Shown one piece after another: positions 8,347 through 17,411 of a stretch of DNA of 64,000 nt. Below the pieces are notes generated by a model. That model worked only from the letters and a program-made list of their open reading frames with translations. It did not search any database and was not told the DNA's origin. The stretch's first letter is position 1. Each line of letters opens with the position of its first letter. The stretch is taken from assembly GCA_963656065.1 (NCBI GenBank), contig CAVKGV010000010.1, forward strand, positions 21,176-85,175, in the 5' to 3' direction. The stretch is from Hallerella sp963656065 (lineage in GTDB: Bacteria; Fibrobacterota; Fibrobacteria; Fibrobacterales; Fibrobacteraceae). A program made the translations under genes and the position numbers.

Positions 8347-9768
8347 ATGACTCTTGTGCGGTATGTGCTGAAGGAACATGTTGCGCCATTTTTCCTGGCG
8401 CTGTTTGTCATCACGTTCCTGTTTGTCGTGGATTTTCTGGTTATGATTCTCGACAACGTTCTGTCGAAAGGACTTCCCGCCTCGACTGTCCTTGAAATTT
8501 TCCTGCTGAATATTGTCTGGATGCTTTCCCTTTCGATTCCGATGGCGGTTCTTGTCGCATGCCTCATGGCTTTTGGAAGGCTTTCGGGGGACCAGGAAAT
8601 TACGGCGATGAAGGCTGCCGGCGTCTCGCCCCTCTCTATCATGCGTCCGGTGCTTCTCGTGGGCGTCCTGATTTCGGAACTGCTGATCCTTTTTAACAAC
8701 TGGCTCTTGCCCGAAGCGAATCACAGATCCGTGGAGCTGATGAGCGCTGTATCGCGCAAGAAACCCCATGCCTTTATCGACGCGGGAAAGCTGACAACCC
8801 AGTTTCCGGGCGTGCAGCTCTGGGTGGACCGCATCGACCCCTCGACGGGAACGCTTTACGGAATCCAGATTTTCGAGACGGAGGGAAAGGGACCTCCGCG
8901 AATCGTCATGGCGGACAGCGCGACCATGGACTACGCGGACAACGGCGCAACGCTGATGCTCCGGCTCAAGAGCGGTGAAAACCATATGGCGGACAAGGAC
9001 GACCCGGCGAACTATTTCCGCATCCGATTCTCTTCGGAGGACTTTGCCGTAAGGAATGTGAACGACCGCTTGGAGCGCCGCAATCGCAAATATCGCAGCG
9101 ACCGCGAAATGCCTATCGAGATGATGCTCGATGTTATCGAGGAAGCGAAAAAAAACGAAACGAGGATTGTCGAGGAAAGCCGAGGAACGCTATTCCCCGA
9201 TCTGTCTAAGCTTCGGGAGTATGCTTTTGGCGATTCAATTGTCCCCAAGGATTTTTCGCGGGAACTGCCGGCGGATTCGCTTCGCCATATCCGGGCTTTG
9301 CGGGATGTTTCTATCGCGGAACGCACGCGGGAGCGCATTGTCCACCGGACGTCGGAACGAGTCCTGAACGAGAAAAAACGCCAGGCGCAGTATTGGGTCG
9401 AAGTGCATAAAAAATTCAGTACGAGTGTCGCCTGCATTGTCTTTGTGCTGATAGGCGCTCCGCTCGGAATCATGGCGCGCAAGGGGGGGATCGGAACGGG
9501 AATCATCTACAGCATCGCGTTCTTCGTGCTCTACTGGGTGTGCCTTATCGGAGGCGAAAATCTGGCGGACAGGCTTATCGTCTCCCCGGCTGTCGCTATG
9601 TGGATTTCGAACGTCATCATCGGAGCGTTTGGCATATTCCTCACATGGAAGATGTATCTCGACCGCTATTCGGGAACGACGCCCGCTTCGCGGGTGAAGC
9701 ATTTCTTCGGAAATATTTTCCGCCGCCTTGGCAAAGGCCGCCGCGCTCCGGAGGAAAACGCAAGATGA
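8347..9768 (+). CDS. lptF: LPS export ABC transporter permease LptF (YjgP/YjgQ family)
   Basis: LptF and LptG form the inner-membrane permease that, with LptB, extracts lipopolysaccharide. This 473-residue protein has three N-terminal membrane helices (FFLALFVITFLFVVDFLVMIL; LLNIVWMLSLSIPMAVLVACLM; PVLLVGVLISELLILF), the family motif MKAAGVSPLSIM, a large periplasmic beta-jellyroll and three C-terminal helices (ACIVFVLIGAPLGIMA, GIIYSIAFFVLYWVCLIGGE, AMWISNVIIGAFGIFLT). Its stop overlaps lptG by four bases. Which of the pair is F or G is assigned by order only. Confidence 0.85.
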   Translation: MTLVRYVLKEHVAPFFLALFVITFLFVVDFLVMILDNVLSKGLPASTVLEIFLLNIVWMLSLSIPMAVLVACLMAFGRLSGDQEITAMKAAGVSPLSIMRPVLLVGVLISELLILFNNWLLPEANHRSVELMSAVSRKKPHAFIDAGKLTTQFPGVQLWVDRIDPSTGTLYGIQIFETEGKGPPRIVMADSATMDYADNGATLMLRLKSGENHMADKDDPANYFRIRFSSEDFAVRNVNDRLERRNRKYRSDREMPIEMMLDVIEEAKKNETRIVEESRGTLFPDLSKLREYAFGDSIVPKDFSRELPADSLRHIRALRDVSIAERTRERIVHRTSERVLNEKKRQAQYWVEVHKKFSTSVACIVFVLIGAPLGIMARKGGIGTGIIYSIAFFVLYWVCLIGGENLADRLIVSPAVAMWISNVIIGAFGIFLTWKMYLDRYSGTTPASRVKHFFGNIFRRLGKGRRAPEENAR

Positions 9769-11003
9769 AGTTCTCCCGTTATCTTGTGCTGCATTTTTTG
9801 AAGATGTTCCTGCTCGTGCTTCTCGGCGCGGTATTCATGTTCATCGTCATCGATTTCGTCGGAAATATCCGGACGTGGCTCGCCCGGGATCCCCTGGATG
9901 CGCGGGCCTATTACATCGCCTATCTTCCCTATATCGTTTACCTGGTGACGCCTGTTGCGCTTTTTATCGGCGTTGTCGCTTCGGTGGGAAACATGTCGCG
10001 ACACTTGGAAATTATGGCTTTCCAGCAGTCGGGAAAAAGCCCATTCCGCGCCCTGGTTCCCATATTTTTTGTCGGGGCGCTTGTTACGGCGTTTTCGTTT
10101 TACCTGGATGCAAAAGTCTTGCCGGACGCAAACCACAGCCGCTACAAGATCATGGAACCGATGTCGCAGCAACGCAAGGATCCGCGGATTCGGGACAAAC
10201 GCGACTTTGTGTATATCTCCGGCGACAAGACCAGCTGGTTTATGCGCTCGTATGGCGGAGCGAGCAAGCTTGGACGCGACGTTGTCCTTTTGATCTACCG
10301 CGATGGGGATTTGTATGAGCGTTTTGATGCGCGAAGGCTTCGCTGGATAGAACCCGATACGGTTTTTGCGGCGGCGGACGTGAAGGAAAACGGCGAAACT
10401 TCCGGGCGAAAGCCGGCGAGAAAAATGGATTTGAACGGCGAGAGGGAAAAGCCCGAAGCGTCCCGGGATTCGGGGAAAAGTTCACCGAAAATGATTGAAT
10501 CCATCGAACCGGGCTATTGGCGGTTTGAAGACGGCTACGAACGGACATTCCTCAAGGATGGATCTGTTGAAACGCGGCATTTTGTGCGGGAAAGCCTCAA
10601 GGGGAAAACATCGCTTTTGCCCGAGGATTTCTTGGACGAGCGCCAACGCGGCGACGAAATGGATGCGAAGACAATCCTGCGGAAAATCGAGGTGCAGAAA
10701 AGATCCGGCGAAAATACGAACAAACTGGAAACGGCCTATTATTTCAAGTATTCCGGTTCGATGATGAATTTCATCGTTTTGCTTATCGGGGCGGCTCTCG
10801 CTCACCGGTTTAATCGAAACGGAGGGCTTTCCCAAAAATTTGGACTTGGGATTCTCCTCGTGTTTAGCTATTATGTACTAATCCGGATTGGGCTGAAGAT
10901 GGGAGAGAACGGTGCGCTTTATCCTGTCCTCGGAGCTTGGATCGGTCACATTGTTTTTGCAGTGGTCGCTTTCTTTGTTCTGTATCGCTCTTTCCGGCTG
11001 TAA
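9765..11003 (+). CDS. lptG: LPS export ABC transporter permease LptG (YjgP/YjgQ family)
   Basis: Second YjgP/YjgQ permease, ~412 residues, starting at the ATG overlapping the lptF stop. N-terminal helices (FLLVLLGAVFMFIVIDFVG, YLPYIVYLVTPVALFIGVVASVG), the coupling-region motif LEIMAFQQSGKSPFRAL, a periplasmic domain with a charged insert (about 205-250) and C-terminal helices (MNFIVLLIGAALAHRFN, GILLVFSYYVLIRIGL, HIVFAVVAFFVLYRSF) match the family. It works with LptF and an LptB ATPase that is not in this window. Confidence 0.85.
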   Translation: MKFSRYLVLHFLKMFLLVLLGAVFMFIVIDFVGNIRTWLARDPLDARAYYIAYLPYIVYLVTPVALFIGVVASVGNMSRHLEIMAFQQSGKSPFRALVPIFFVGALVTAFSFYLDAKVLPDANHSRYKIMEPMSQQRKDPRIRDKRDFVYISGDKTSWFMRSYGGASKLGRDVVLLIYRDGDLYERFDARRLRWIEPDTVFAAADVKENGETSGRKPARKMDLNGEREKPEASRDSGKSSPKMIESIEPGYWRFEDGYERTFLKDGSVETRHFVRESLKGKTSLLPEDFLDERQRGDEMDAKTILRKIEVQKRSGENTNKLETAYYFKYSGSMMNFIVLLIGAALAHRFNRNGGLSQKFGLGILLVFSYYVLIRIGLKMGENGALYPVLGAWIGHIVFAVVAFFVLYRSFRL

Positions 11004-11018
11004 ATTCCGGGTAGATGC

Positions 11019-12887
11019 ATGTCAAGTCTTTTGTTCGTTGTCTTCGGCTTTCTGGTAGGCCTTTCGTTTCGCGGAGGCGTGTTCCTGCTCGCCATTCCGT
11101 TTGCGCTGGTTTCCCTGGTGCTCGCCTGGTTGAACCGTCCGGTGTATCCCGAATCGTCGGATGAATCTTCGTCGGGGGCAATCCCCGTCTTGCGTTCGGG
11201 GCGCACGACAGACAAGACCGCTTTCGGGAAAATTTTACGTCCGGCGATAACGCAGACCGGGCCGACTCTTGCGACAAAGGATATGTTCGGCGCCTATCCC
11301 GGAGACGGCGAAGCTTCGTTTAACAAGCTGAACGGAAATGAAATCTGGACAAAACTCGAACGCGATCTGGATTCCGTCTATAATTCGTCCCTCGGGGCTT
11401 TGCGCAATTTGATTCCCGGGGCGCATTCGGTTTTGTTGCTTTTGAAGTCGGACCGAAAATCCTTCCGGGTTAGGGCCTTTGCGTCCGAAGCGGAAAATGA
11501 AATCAACCGGAATGCCCTGATCTCGGATGGCTCGGGGGTTGTCGGACAGCTTGCCGGTCGGGAACTTGCCAGAATCCTGGAAGGCGATCTTCCGAACGGG
11601 AAAAGTCTCGGTTATTATGCGGTGAACGTCGCCGTCCATTCGGTAGCGGGCGTCCCGATCTTTAACGAGAAAAAGGAACGGGTCGGAGCGCTAATCGTCG
11701 ATTCCCTGGAGCGCAACGCCTTCCGTTCGGACCAGATTCCGTCCCTAGAAAGCTTTGCCGCGCTTTTCTACATGCTCACGTACAAGAGCTATACGTCGGC
11801 GTCGAATTACCGGGAAAAGAAAAAGTTCTACGAGCTTTCCGCCTACCAGCAGCGTTTTTTCAAGACGACGCTTCTGCGCGATACTTACAAGGAAATCTTC
11901 GAATACGTAAGCCAGAACTTTGTCGCGGAACGCATCATGATTCTGGTCTTCCACCCGGAAAAAGATGAGGGAATGGTCGCCTTTTGCCGCGGCGAAGACG
12001 AGGAACGATTCGAAGGCATGAAGTTTTCCCTGTCGGACAAGGGAATCCTCCCGCTTGCGATGATGCAGCACTGCGCCATGGAGCGTGTTTTCAATGGACG
12101 CTCGGAATATGTTCCGCGCATTACCGATCAGGAACCCCGAAACAATTCGCTCCGCTACCTGTTTGTCCAGCCGAGTTCCATGACGATGCACAATGCGGCT
12201 CTCAACGAACCGTCCGAAATAGCCATCTGCCTAGAACGCAGATATGCGCAACATTTTGACCAGCTCGAAAAGGATTTGCTCCGCTTTATGGTGAACATCG
12301 CCTATTTCGCCTACCAGCGCGGGATGCAGTTTGAACACGAGCAGTTTGAAATCTATCACGATGCGCTTACCGGGCTTTTGAACCGGCGCACGATCAACGA
12401 GGAAATCGTCAAGTTAGACAAGTCCCGAGGCGAAAAGAACATCGGCGTGATGATGATGGATATCGACCATTTCAAGCACATCAACGACACTTACGGGCAT
12501 CAGGCGGGCGATGCCGTTCTCAAGGAAATTGCGTCGCGAATTTCGTCTGTTGCGGCTGTGGACGGGAACCTGCTTGCCCGTTACGGCGGCGAGGAATTTT
12601 TCGTAGCGGTGCCGGATGTGACGGAGGTTTCGCTGATGGCCGTTGCGGAAAAAATACGTCTTGCGGTTTGCACGGCGCCTTTTGACATTTTCCAAGGCGC
12701 ACCGATCGATGTTTCGGTCAGCATCGGTTGCTTTCTCGTGACGGGAGAATTCCATGGCGACATGTCCCGGGCTGTCCAGTATGCGGACGAAGCTCTTTAC
12801 AGCGCCAAGGAAAATGGAAGGAATAGGGTGGTTCGGTACGAAAACCGGGCTTTTGACTTGGAACCTGATGAAAAGGAGATGGTTTAG
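11019..12887 (+). CDS. Membrane-anchored GAF-GGDEF diguanylate cyclase
   Basis: A 622-residue protein. Residues 1-45 contain two short membrane helices. A GAF domain spans about 105-255 and a second GAF-like region follows to about 440. The GGDEF domain (about 450-610) has DALTGLLNRR, MMDIDHFKHINDTYGH and an intact RYGGEEF active site, so it should make cyclic di-GMP. The product-inhibition RxxD I-site is missing: the aligned positions are Val and Asn in DGNLLARYGGEEF. It follows lptG by 15 bases and is likely in the same operon. Confidence 0.85.
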   Translation: MSSLLFVVFGFLVGLSFRGGVFLLAIPFALVSLVLAWLNRPVYPESSDESSSGAIPVLRSGRTTDKTAFGKILRPAITQTGPTLATKDMFGAYPGDGEASFNKLNGNEIWTKLERDLDSVYNSSLGALRNLIPGAHSVLLLLKSDRKSFRVRAFASEAENEINRNALISDGSGVVGQLAGRELARILEGDLPNGKSLGYYAVNVAVHSVAGVPIFNEKKERVGALIVDSLERNAFRSDQIPSLESFAALFYMLTYKSYTSASNYREKKKFYELSAYQQRFFKTTLLRDTYKEIFEYVSQNFVAERIMILVFHPEKDEGMVAFCRGEDEERFEGMKFSLSDKGILPLAMMQHCAMERVFNGRSEYVPRITDQEPRNNSLRYLFVQPSSMTMHNAALNEPSEIAICLERRYAQHFDQLEKDLLRFMVNIAYFAYQRGMQFEHEQFEIYHDALTGLLNRRTINEEIVKLDKSRGEKNIGVMMMDIDHFKHINDTYGHQAGDAVLKEIASRISSVAAVDGNLLARYGGEEFFVAVPDVTEVSLMAVAEKIRLAVCTAPFDIFQGAPIDVSVSIGCFLVTGEFHGDMSRAVQYADEALYSAKENGRNRVVRYENRAFDLEPDEKEMV

Positions 12888-12890
12888 ACT

Positions 12891-14369
12891 ATGTTTACCG
12901 GACTTGATTGGTTTGTCCTGATTCTATATATCCTGCTTTCGGTCGGGATAGGGCTTTGGGCTTCGCGAGGGAACAAAGGTTTTGGGGATTATATGCGCGG
13001 CGGCGGAACGATGCACTGGGTTGCCATCGGGATAAGCCTGATAGCCACATCGGTCAGCGCTACGACCTTTCTCGGAAATCCGGCGGAGGCTTACGGCAAC
13101 GACATGAGATTCCTCATGAACAATATCGGAGCGCTCCTCTCTATCGTCGTCGTGGGCTTGGTTTTTATCCCGCGGATCCGCCAATTGAAAATTTCGAGCG
13201 CTTACGAGGTCTTTGAAATCCGGTTTTCCCCGTGGGTCCGCCGGTTGGCCTCCATTTTCTACTGTCTGCATCTCCTGTTGCGGATGGGAATCCTTTTGTA
13301 TGCCCCGTCCCTCGTACTTGCTCCGATTCTCGGCATCGACATCCACTGGGCGATTCTTTTGACCGCTGTCGTGGCGACAATCTACACGTGGTATGGCGGT
13401 TTCAAGGCTGTCGTCTGGACGGACGTGATGCAGTTCATCGTGCTTTTTGGCGGCGGAGTGGTCGCCCTCTACATTCTCGCAAAGGGCGTTGGCGGCTTTG
13501 ACGAAATGCTTTCGCTCGCGGCGGCTGCGGGCAAGACGAAGTTCTTCGACGCGTCGAACTGGGATCCGGCAAATGCGAGAAACCTTCTCTCGGCGGGAAT
13601 CGCTTACGGCGTTATCGAAGTGGCGATTCGCGGCTGCGACCAGCAGTTTGTTCAGCGTTATCTGAGTTGTGATTCCATCCGGTCCGCCAATGCGTCGAGC
13701 ATCCTCAGCATGATTCTCGGAATTTTTGTTTCCATCCTTTTCTTTATGGTCGGGGCCGGGCTTTTTGTCTATTACAATGTCAAGGGCGTAGGCATCCTTC
13801 CTCCGGATGTCAAACTGAACGGCGTGTTCCCCTATTTTATCGTCAACGCCCTTCCGCCGGGAGTCATCGGATTTATCGTCGCGGCCATCTATGCCGCGGC
13901 CATGAGCAGCCTTTCGAGCGCTATCAACGCGCTTGGCAATACGACGGTGAAGGATATCATGCTTGTCCGGTCCGAGAGTGCGAAGGATCTCGCCAAGGCG
14001 AAGCTCTGGACGCTCCTCTGGGCGGTCCTCAGCACGCTAGTCGCATTTGTCGCGGTAGATATGCAAAGTTCGCTCCTGTCGAATGCGCTGTTCTTTACGG
14101 GGCTTTTTACGGGCCCTCTGCTCGCCCTGTTCCTGCTCGCCTTCTTTTCTCGAAGGCTGTCGTCTTTGGCTGTCATCATCGGCGTTCTGTGCGGCATGGC
14201 GTCAATCCTGCTCTTCAACCGCATCCCGATGATTCCTGCATACGTTCCGCCTTTTGACGGCGTGTTCTGCTTTTTCTGGAATCCCGCGATTTCCGCTTCG
14301 GTGACTTTTGTCTCGGCAAACATTCTCGGCCTTTTCCTGAAACGGAAGCCCCAGAAACTGAAAGCTTGA
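12891..14369 (+). CDS. Sodium:solute symporter (SSS family)
   Basis: A 492-residue polytopic protein with about 13 membrane helices. It has SSS/SGLT features: WFVLILYILLSVGIGLWAS at the N-terminus, GDYMRGGGTMHWVAIGISLIATSVSATTFLG, YTWYGGFKAVVWTDVMQ, and the later FIVAAIYAAAMSSLSSAINALG with the Ser-rich sodium-site helix. The substrate (sugar, proline, nucleoside or other) cannot be told from the sequence. It starts three bases after the cyclase gene stop, in the same operon. Confidence 0.85.
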   Translation: MFTGLDWFVLILYILLSVGIGLWASRGNKGFGDYMRGGGTMHWVAIGISLIATSVSATTFLGNPAEAYGNDMRFLMNNIGALLSIVVVGLVFIPRIRQLKISSAYEVFEIRFSPWVRRLASIFYCLHLLLRMGILLYAPSLVLAPILGIDIHWAILLTAVVATIYTWYGGFKAVVWTDVMQFIVLFGGGVVALYILAKGVGGFDEMLSLAAAAGKTKFFDASNWDPANARNLLSAGIAYGVIEVAIRGCDQQFVQRYLSCDSIRSANASSILSMILGIFVSILFFMVGAGLFVYYNVKGVGILPPDVKLNGVFPYFIVNALPPGVIGFIVAAIYAAAMSSLSSAINALGNTTVKDIMLVRSESAKDLAKAKLWTLLWAVLSTLVAFVAVDMQSSLLSNALFFTGLFTGPLLALFLLAFFSRRLSSLAVIIGVLCGMASILLFNRIPMIPAYVPPFDGVFCFFWNPAISASVTFVSANILGLFLKRKPQKLKA

Positions 14370-14387
14370 TGAATTGGCGAGGTGGCG

Positions 14388-14891
14388 ATGACGGACCGGG
14401 AAGATGAACGCTGGATGAACATGGCGATTCGCGAAGCGGAGCGCGCCTACGACTTGGGCGAGGTTCCGATCGGTTGTGTCATCGTCAAGGACGGACGCTG
14501 CATCGGGAAAGGCTACAACCAGGTCGAAACGCTCAAGGATGCGACAGCCCATGCGGAAATCGTCGCCATCGGGGCGGCTTCCGCCTCGGTCGAAAATTGG
14601 AGACTGTCGGGCGCGACGCTCTATGTGACGCTAGAACCGTGTCCGATGTGTGCCGGAGCCATCCTGAACAGCCGAATATCCCGGGTTGTCTATGGTTCGC
14701 CCGACAAACGTTTTGGCGGTTGCGGCACGACCATCGACGTCATATCGGACAATGCCATCGGGCAGAAAGTCCTCGTGACCGGTGGCGTGAAGGCGGAGGA
14801 ATGTCTCGGTCTCATCCAGGCGTTTTTCATGGAAATGCGCCAGAAGAAGGGCGATTCCGGCGCAAAGTTTCCCAAAAAGTCCGATCCTTAA
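14388..14891 (+). CDS. tadA: tRNA adenosine(34) deaminase TadA
   Basis: TadA converts A34 to inosine in tRNA-Arg(ACG). Zinc ligands are present in ATAHAEIVAI (HAE) and LEPCPMCAGAIL (PCxxC), followed by RISRVVYGSPDKRFGG. 167 residues is normal. The ATG at 14388 is preferred over the in-frame GTG at 14382 because a GAGGTGG ribosome site lies at the right distance. It is the last gene of the lptFG-cyclase-symporter run. Confidence 0.9.
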   Translation: MTDREDERWMNMAIREAERAYDLGEVPIGCVIVKDGRCIGKGYNQVETLKDATAHAEIVAIGAASASVENWRLSGATLYVTLEPCPMCAGAILNSRISRVVYGSPDKRFGGCGTTIDVISDNAIGQKVLVTGGVKAEECLGLIQAFFMEMRQKKGDSGAKFPKKSDP

Positions 14892-14906
14892 TTTTATCTT
14901 TGCTAT

Positions 14907-15812
14907 ATGCCTGTCGTAAAAAAATCAACAGCCGGAAAATCGGCAACGGCTTGTGCGGAATCATCATCTAGACCTTTCCGCTTTTTTAAAATTTTTCTTG
15001 CTTCCCTTTCGCTTGTCTTTTTTGCCTGCGAGGACAGGAGCGTACTGCTCGGATTCAACACGCAAAATCCGACGCCCGAAGACTACGAACTGAAAAGCTC
15101 TCTGCAGGTTTTGATGAATGCTTCGGAGCAGAATCCAGCCGATTCGGGAGTCTCCATGACCGCGCAACTGAATTTGCAGGTCCATTCGGAGCTTCTCTTT
15201 GCCTATGACGACGGGACGGGGCGCTTTTTGCTCCGGGTGGATTCCGCGGACTATGCGTCTGACAATCGTTCTGTCGAGGAGACGGATCACATTGAACGTT
15301 ATCTGAAAACGCAATCGGTCCAGTACAAGATGGGCGGTGACGGTGAAATGGGATCGGTCCGGTTTGACGAAATGGTCGCCTTGCCCGATGTCGGGGATGT
15401 GGATGTCCGGAAGTTCTTTTTGAAAGTCCAGCCCGTACTTCCGGCGAGTCCGGTCTCTGTCGGGGATTCGTGGGAACGCCAGCAGATGCTCACCGATGAC
15501 CGCGGAAAAACGTGCGTCGTCTATAAGTGGTTCAAGCTGGAAGAAATTTTCGAGCGCGACGGGATGACTCTCGCCCGGCTGAAGATGAATGTCCGCTATC
15601 GCCAGAACAGCGAGGACGATTTGCAGATTACGGAAAGCCCGGATTTTATCCTCGGAACGGGAACGGTTCTTTTTGACGTCCTGGCAGGCAAGGTCGTCGA
15701 AGGGGAACTGCTTGTCGAAGGGAAGCTGCGCATCATCGAAAAACAAAGCGGGGATACCATTCCCGACTTGCGCATTCGCCAGAAGCTTTCGCTCCGGAGG
15801 GTCCATCCTTGA
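14907..15812 (+). CDS. Predicted lipoprotein, first gene of the MotAB-like operon
   Basis: A 301-residue protein with a long basic n-region, then FKIFLASLSLVFFAC (lipidated Cys41). The mature part is beta-rich (for example SVQYKMGGDGEMGSVRF, GTVLFDVLAGKVVEGELLVEGKLRII). It includes VSVGDSWERQQML, seen in lipoproteins with lipocalin-like or DUF6263-like folds. No function is assigned. It is the first of six genes spaced by overlaps or 2-8 bases that run up to the copper operon. It starts 15 bases after tadA, with TATCTTTG just upstream, so it may have its own promoter. Confidence 0.5.
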   Translation: MPVVKKSTAGKSATACAESSSRPFRFFKIFLASLSLVFFACEDRSVLLGFNTQNPTPEDYELKSSLQVLMNASEQNPADSGVSMTAQLNLQVHSELLFAYDDGTGRFLLRVDSADYASDNRSVEETDHIERYLKTQSVQYKMGGDGEMGSVRFDEMVALPDVGDVDVRKFFLKVQPVLPASPVSVGDSWERQQMLTDDRGKTCVVYKWFKLEEIFERDGMTLARLKMNVRYRQNSEDDLQITESPDFILGTGTVLFDVLAGKVVEGELLVEGKLRIIEKQSGDTIPDLRIRQKLSLRRVHP

Positions 15813-16510
15813 AGCGTCTCTTTTTAATTTTCCTTCTTCTTTTCGGCCCGTCGTTTGCCGTGACGCCTTTTCCGCAGATCAGGCATCACAAGGTGCTGCT
15901 TTCCGAACGCTCTTCGCCGTATCTTTTGGAATCCAGCTTTGTCCTTTCGGAAAATGACACGCTTTTGGTCGAGCCGGGCGTCGAGGTGTTTTTTAGCGGG
16001 TATGCAAAGCTCTACTTGCGCGGTACGGTCCGCATCGAAGGCTCGGCGGAAAAGCCCGTCGCCTTTCTTTCCGCGGATTCGACGGAATCTTGGAACGGTC
16101 TGTATTTTTCGACAGGGGACCGCTATTTCTATGTGAAGCACTTGCTCATCGAAAACGCCTTTCGGAATACGGTCATCCGCTCCCGGGGAATTTTTGAAAA
16201 CGTCAAGCTTGTCAATAACTATTACGGCCTCTGGGTGGAAAATTCTCCGCACTTCGAACTTCTGGGCTGCGACTTTTCCAGAAACCGATTCGCCCTTTCT
16301 GTCGGGGTCGGGACGGTCCGCTTCAGGAACACGAAAATCCATGGCAACATATTCGGGCTCTACCTTTACCGGGGAACATCTTTCGACGGCGAAAGCAAAC
16401 TCGTCGTGAACAATCTGGAAGCGGATATCCGAAAGGAATCCGACGAAATGTCGGCAAAGGGACGCAAGGTTTCGAAAAATGTCTGGCAGCGCATCGAGTC
16501 CGAATTCTAG
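15809..16510 (+). CDS. Secreted right-handed beta-helix protein (TTG start)
   Basis: The start is an unusual TTG at 15809 that overlaps the previous TGA; a GGAGGG ribosome site lies 8 bases upstream (15795-15800). This start alone gives a full signal peptide (MKRLFLIFLLLFGPSFA). The mature protein shows repeated short strands of parallel beta-helix (LLVEPGVEVFFSG, KLYLRGTVRIEG, GIFENVKLVNNYYGLWVENS, FELLGCDFSRNRFALSV, VRFRNTKIHGNIFGLYLY). Such folds bind or cut polysaccharides, but no catalytic residues are identified. The stop lies 8 bases before the next gene. Confidence 0.6.
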   Translation: MKRLFLIFLLLFGPSFAVTPFPQIRHHKVLLSERSSPYLLESSFVLSENDTLLVEPGVEVFFSGYAKLYLRGTVRIEGSAEKPVAFLSADSTESWNGLYFSTGDRYFYVKHLLIENAFRNTVIRSRGIFENVKLVNNYYGLWVENSPHFELLGCDFSRNRFALSVGVGTVRFRNTKIHGNIFGLYLYRGTSFDGESKLVVNNLEADIRKESDEMSAKGRKVSKNVWQRIESEF

Positions 16511-16518
16511 AGGTTGAA

Positions 16519-17409
16519 GTGGAAGAATCGTTTCGCAGGGCTATCCGGAAAATGACAGGTTCGAGCTTGCTCGGAACGGGCTTTCGGCAGGACCGTTCTT
16601 CGGAACTTTCGAGCCTTTCGCAAGCGATGGATGTCCGTTGGTCTATCGCCCTGAACGAACATTTGGACGCCGCGGAATCAAACCCGGAAGAGATGACATC
16701 CGGAAGCGAGATGATTTCGAACGGCTCGCACGCATGGAAACTTGCCGCGGAGGATTTCCCGGTCATCCTTGACGAGTATCGGGTCAAGTTTCGGGAGTTC
16801 CGGTTCAAGTGGATGCAGCGTTTCGCAACGGACGAAATCACCCGGATGCTTTCGCAAAACCAGTATGTCCTGCAGGGTGAAAACGGCTATTACTTTTCGG
16901 CCAATGCGGAAAAATTGCGAAACCTCTATTTTTCCACTGTCCACTTGATGGTGGGGGACGCCGAAAAGCTCTTGGTCAATCTCTCCGGTCGCGTGGAACA
17001 CATCCAGGACAAGCTTTCGAAAATGTGGTACCGGGAAAGCGCTCTCGATGCGGTTTCCAAGATTTTGCCGTCGCTTGAAGCGGCTCTCCGCGCAAGCGAA
17101 TACGCCATGACATCCCGTCTGCGCGCATCGCTCGCCGGCGTTGCCCGAAAGCGTTTCATGGCGGAGTTCAAGCCTCCTCGCGAACGGAAATGTTTCCCGT
17201 CGGCGCGTTCCTGCGCAAAGAACGTCGGCGCGAACAGTTCGAATATCGCCTACGAAAATGCGTTCCTCGCTTTTACGGACGATTTCTGCGATTATGCGGA
17301 AGGGGTCACGCTTTACATCGGAAAATGGTATTCGGAAAAATGGCTCTTGTATTTGCGGGGATTTTCTCGCGGCCAGCTGGATCTTTTTACCCATAAAACC
17401 ACGGAATAA
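16519..17409 (+). CDS. Helical cytoplasmic protein next to MotA-like gene; resembles DUF3348 proteins
   Basis: GTG start at 16519 with an AGAGG site just upstream; 296 residues, no signal or membrane segment. It is mostly alpha-helical with an acidic linker (about 60-75). A central segment (ESALDAVSKILPSLEAALRA, then ARKRFMAEF) has the same flavour as the LDA..L...RE..L...L..RF region I remember for DUF3348 proteins. Those occur immediately before DUF802 (MotA-like) and OmpA genes in beta- and gammaproteobacteria. That match is from memory and needs a profile search. It lies two bases before the MotA-like gene, so a joint function is likely. Confidence 0.5.
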   Translation: MEESFRRAIRKMTGSSLLGTGFRQDRSSELSSLSQAMDVRWSIALNEHLDAAESNPEEMTSGSEMISNGSHAWKLAAEDFPVILDEYRVKFREFRFKWMQRFATDEITRMLSQNQYVLQGENGYYFSANAEKLRNLYFSTVHLMVGDAEKLLVNLSGRVEHIQDKLSKMWYRESALDAVSKILPSLEAALRASEYAMTSRLRASLAGVARKRFMAEFKPPRERKCFPSARSCAKNVGANSSNIAYENAFLAFTDDFCDYAEGVTLYIGKWYSEKWLLYLRGFSRGQLDLFTHKTTE

Positions 17410-17411
17410 AA

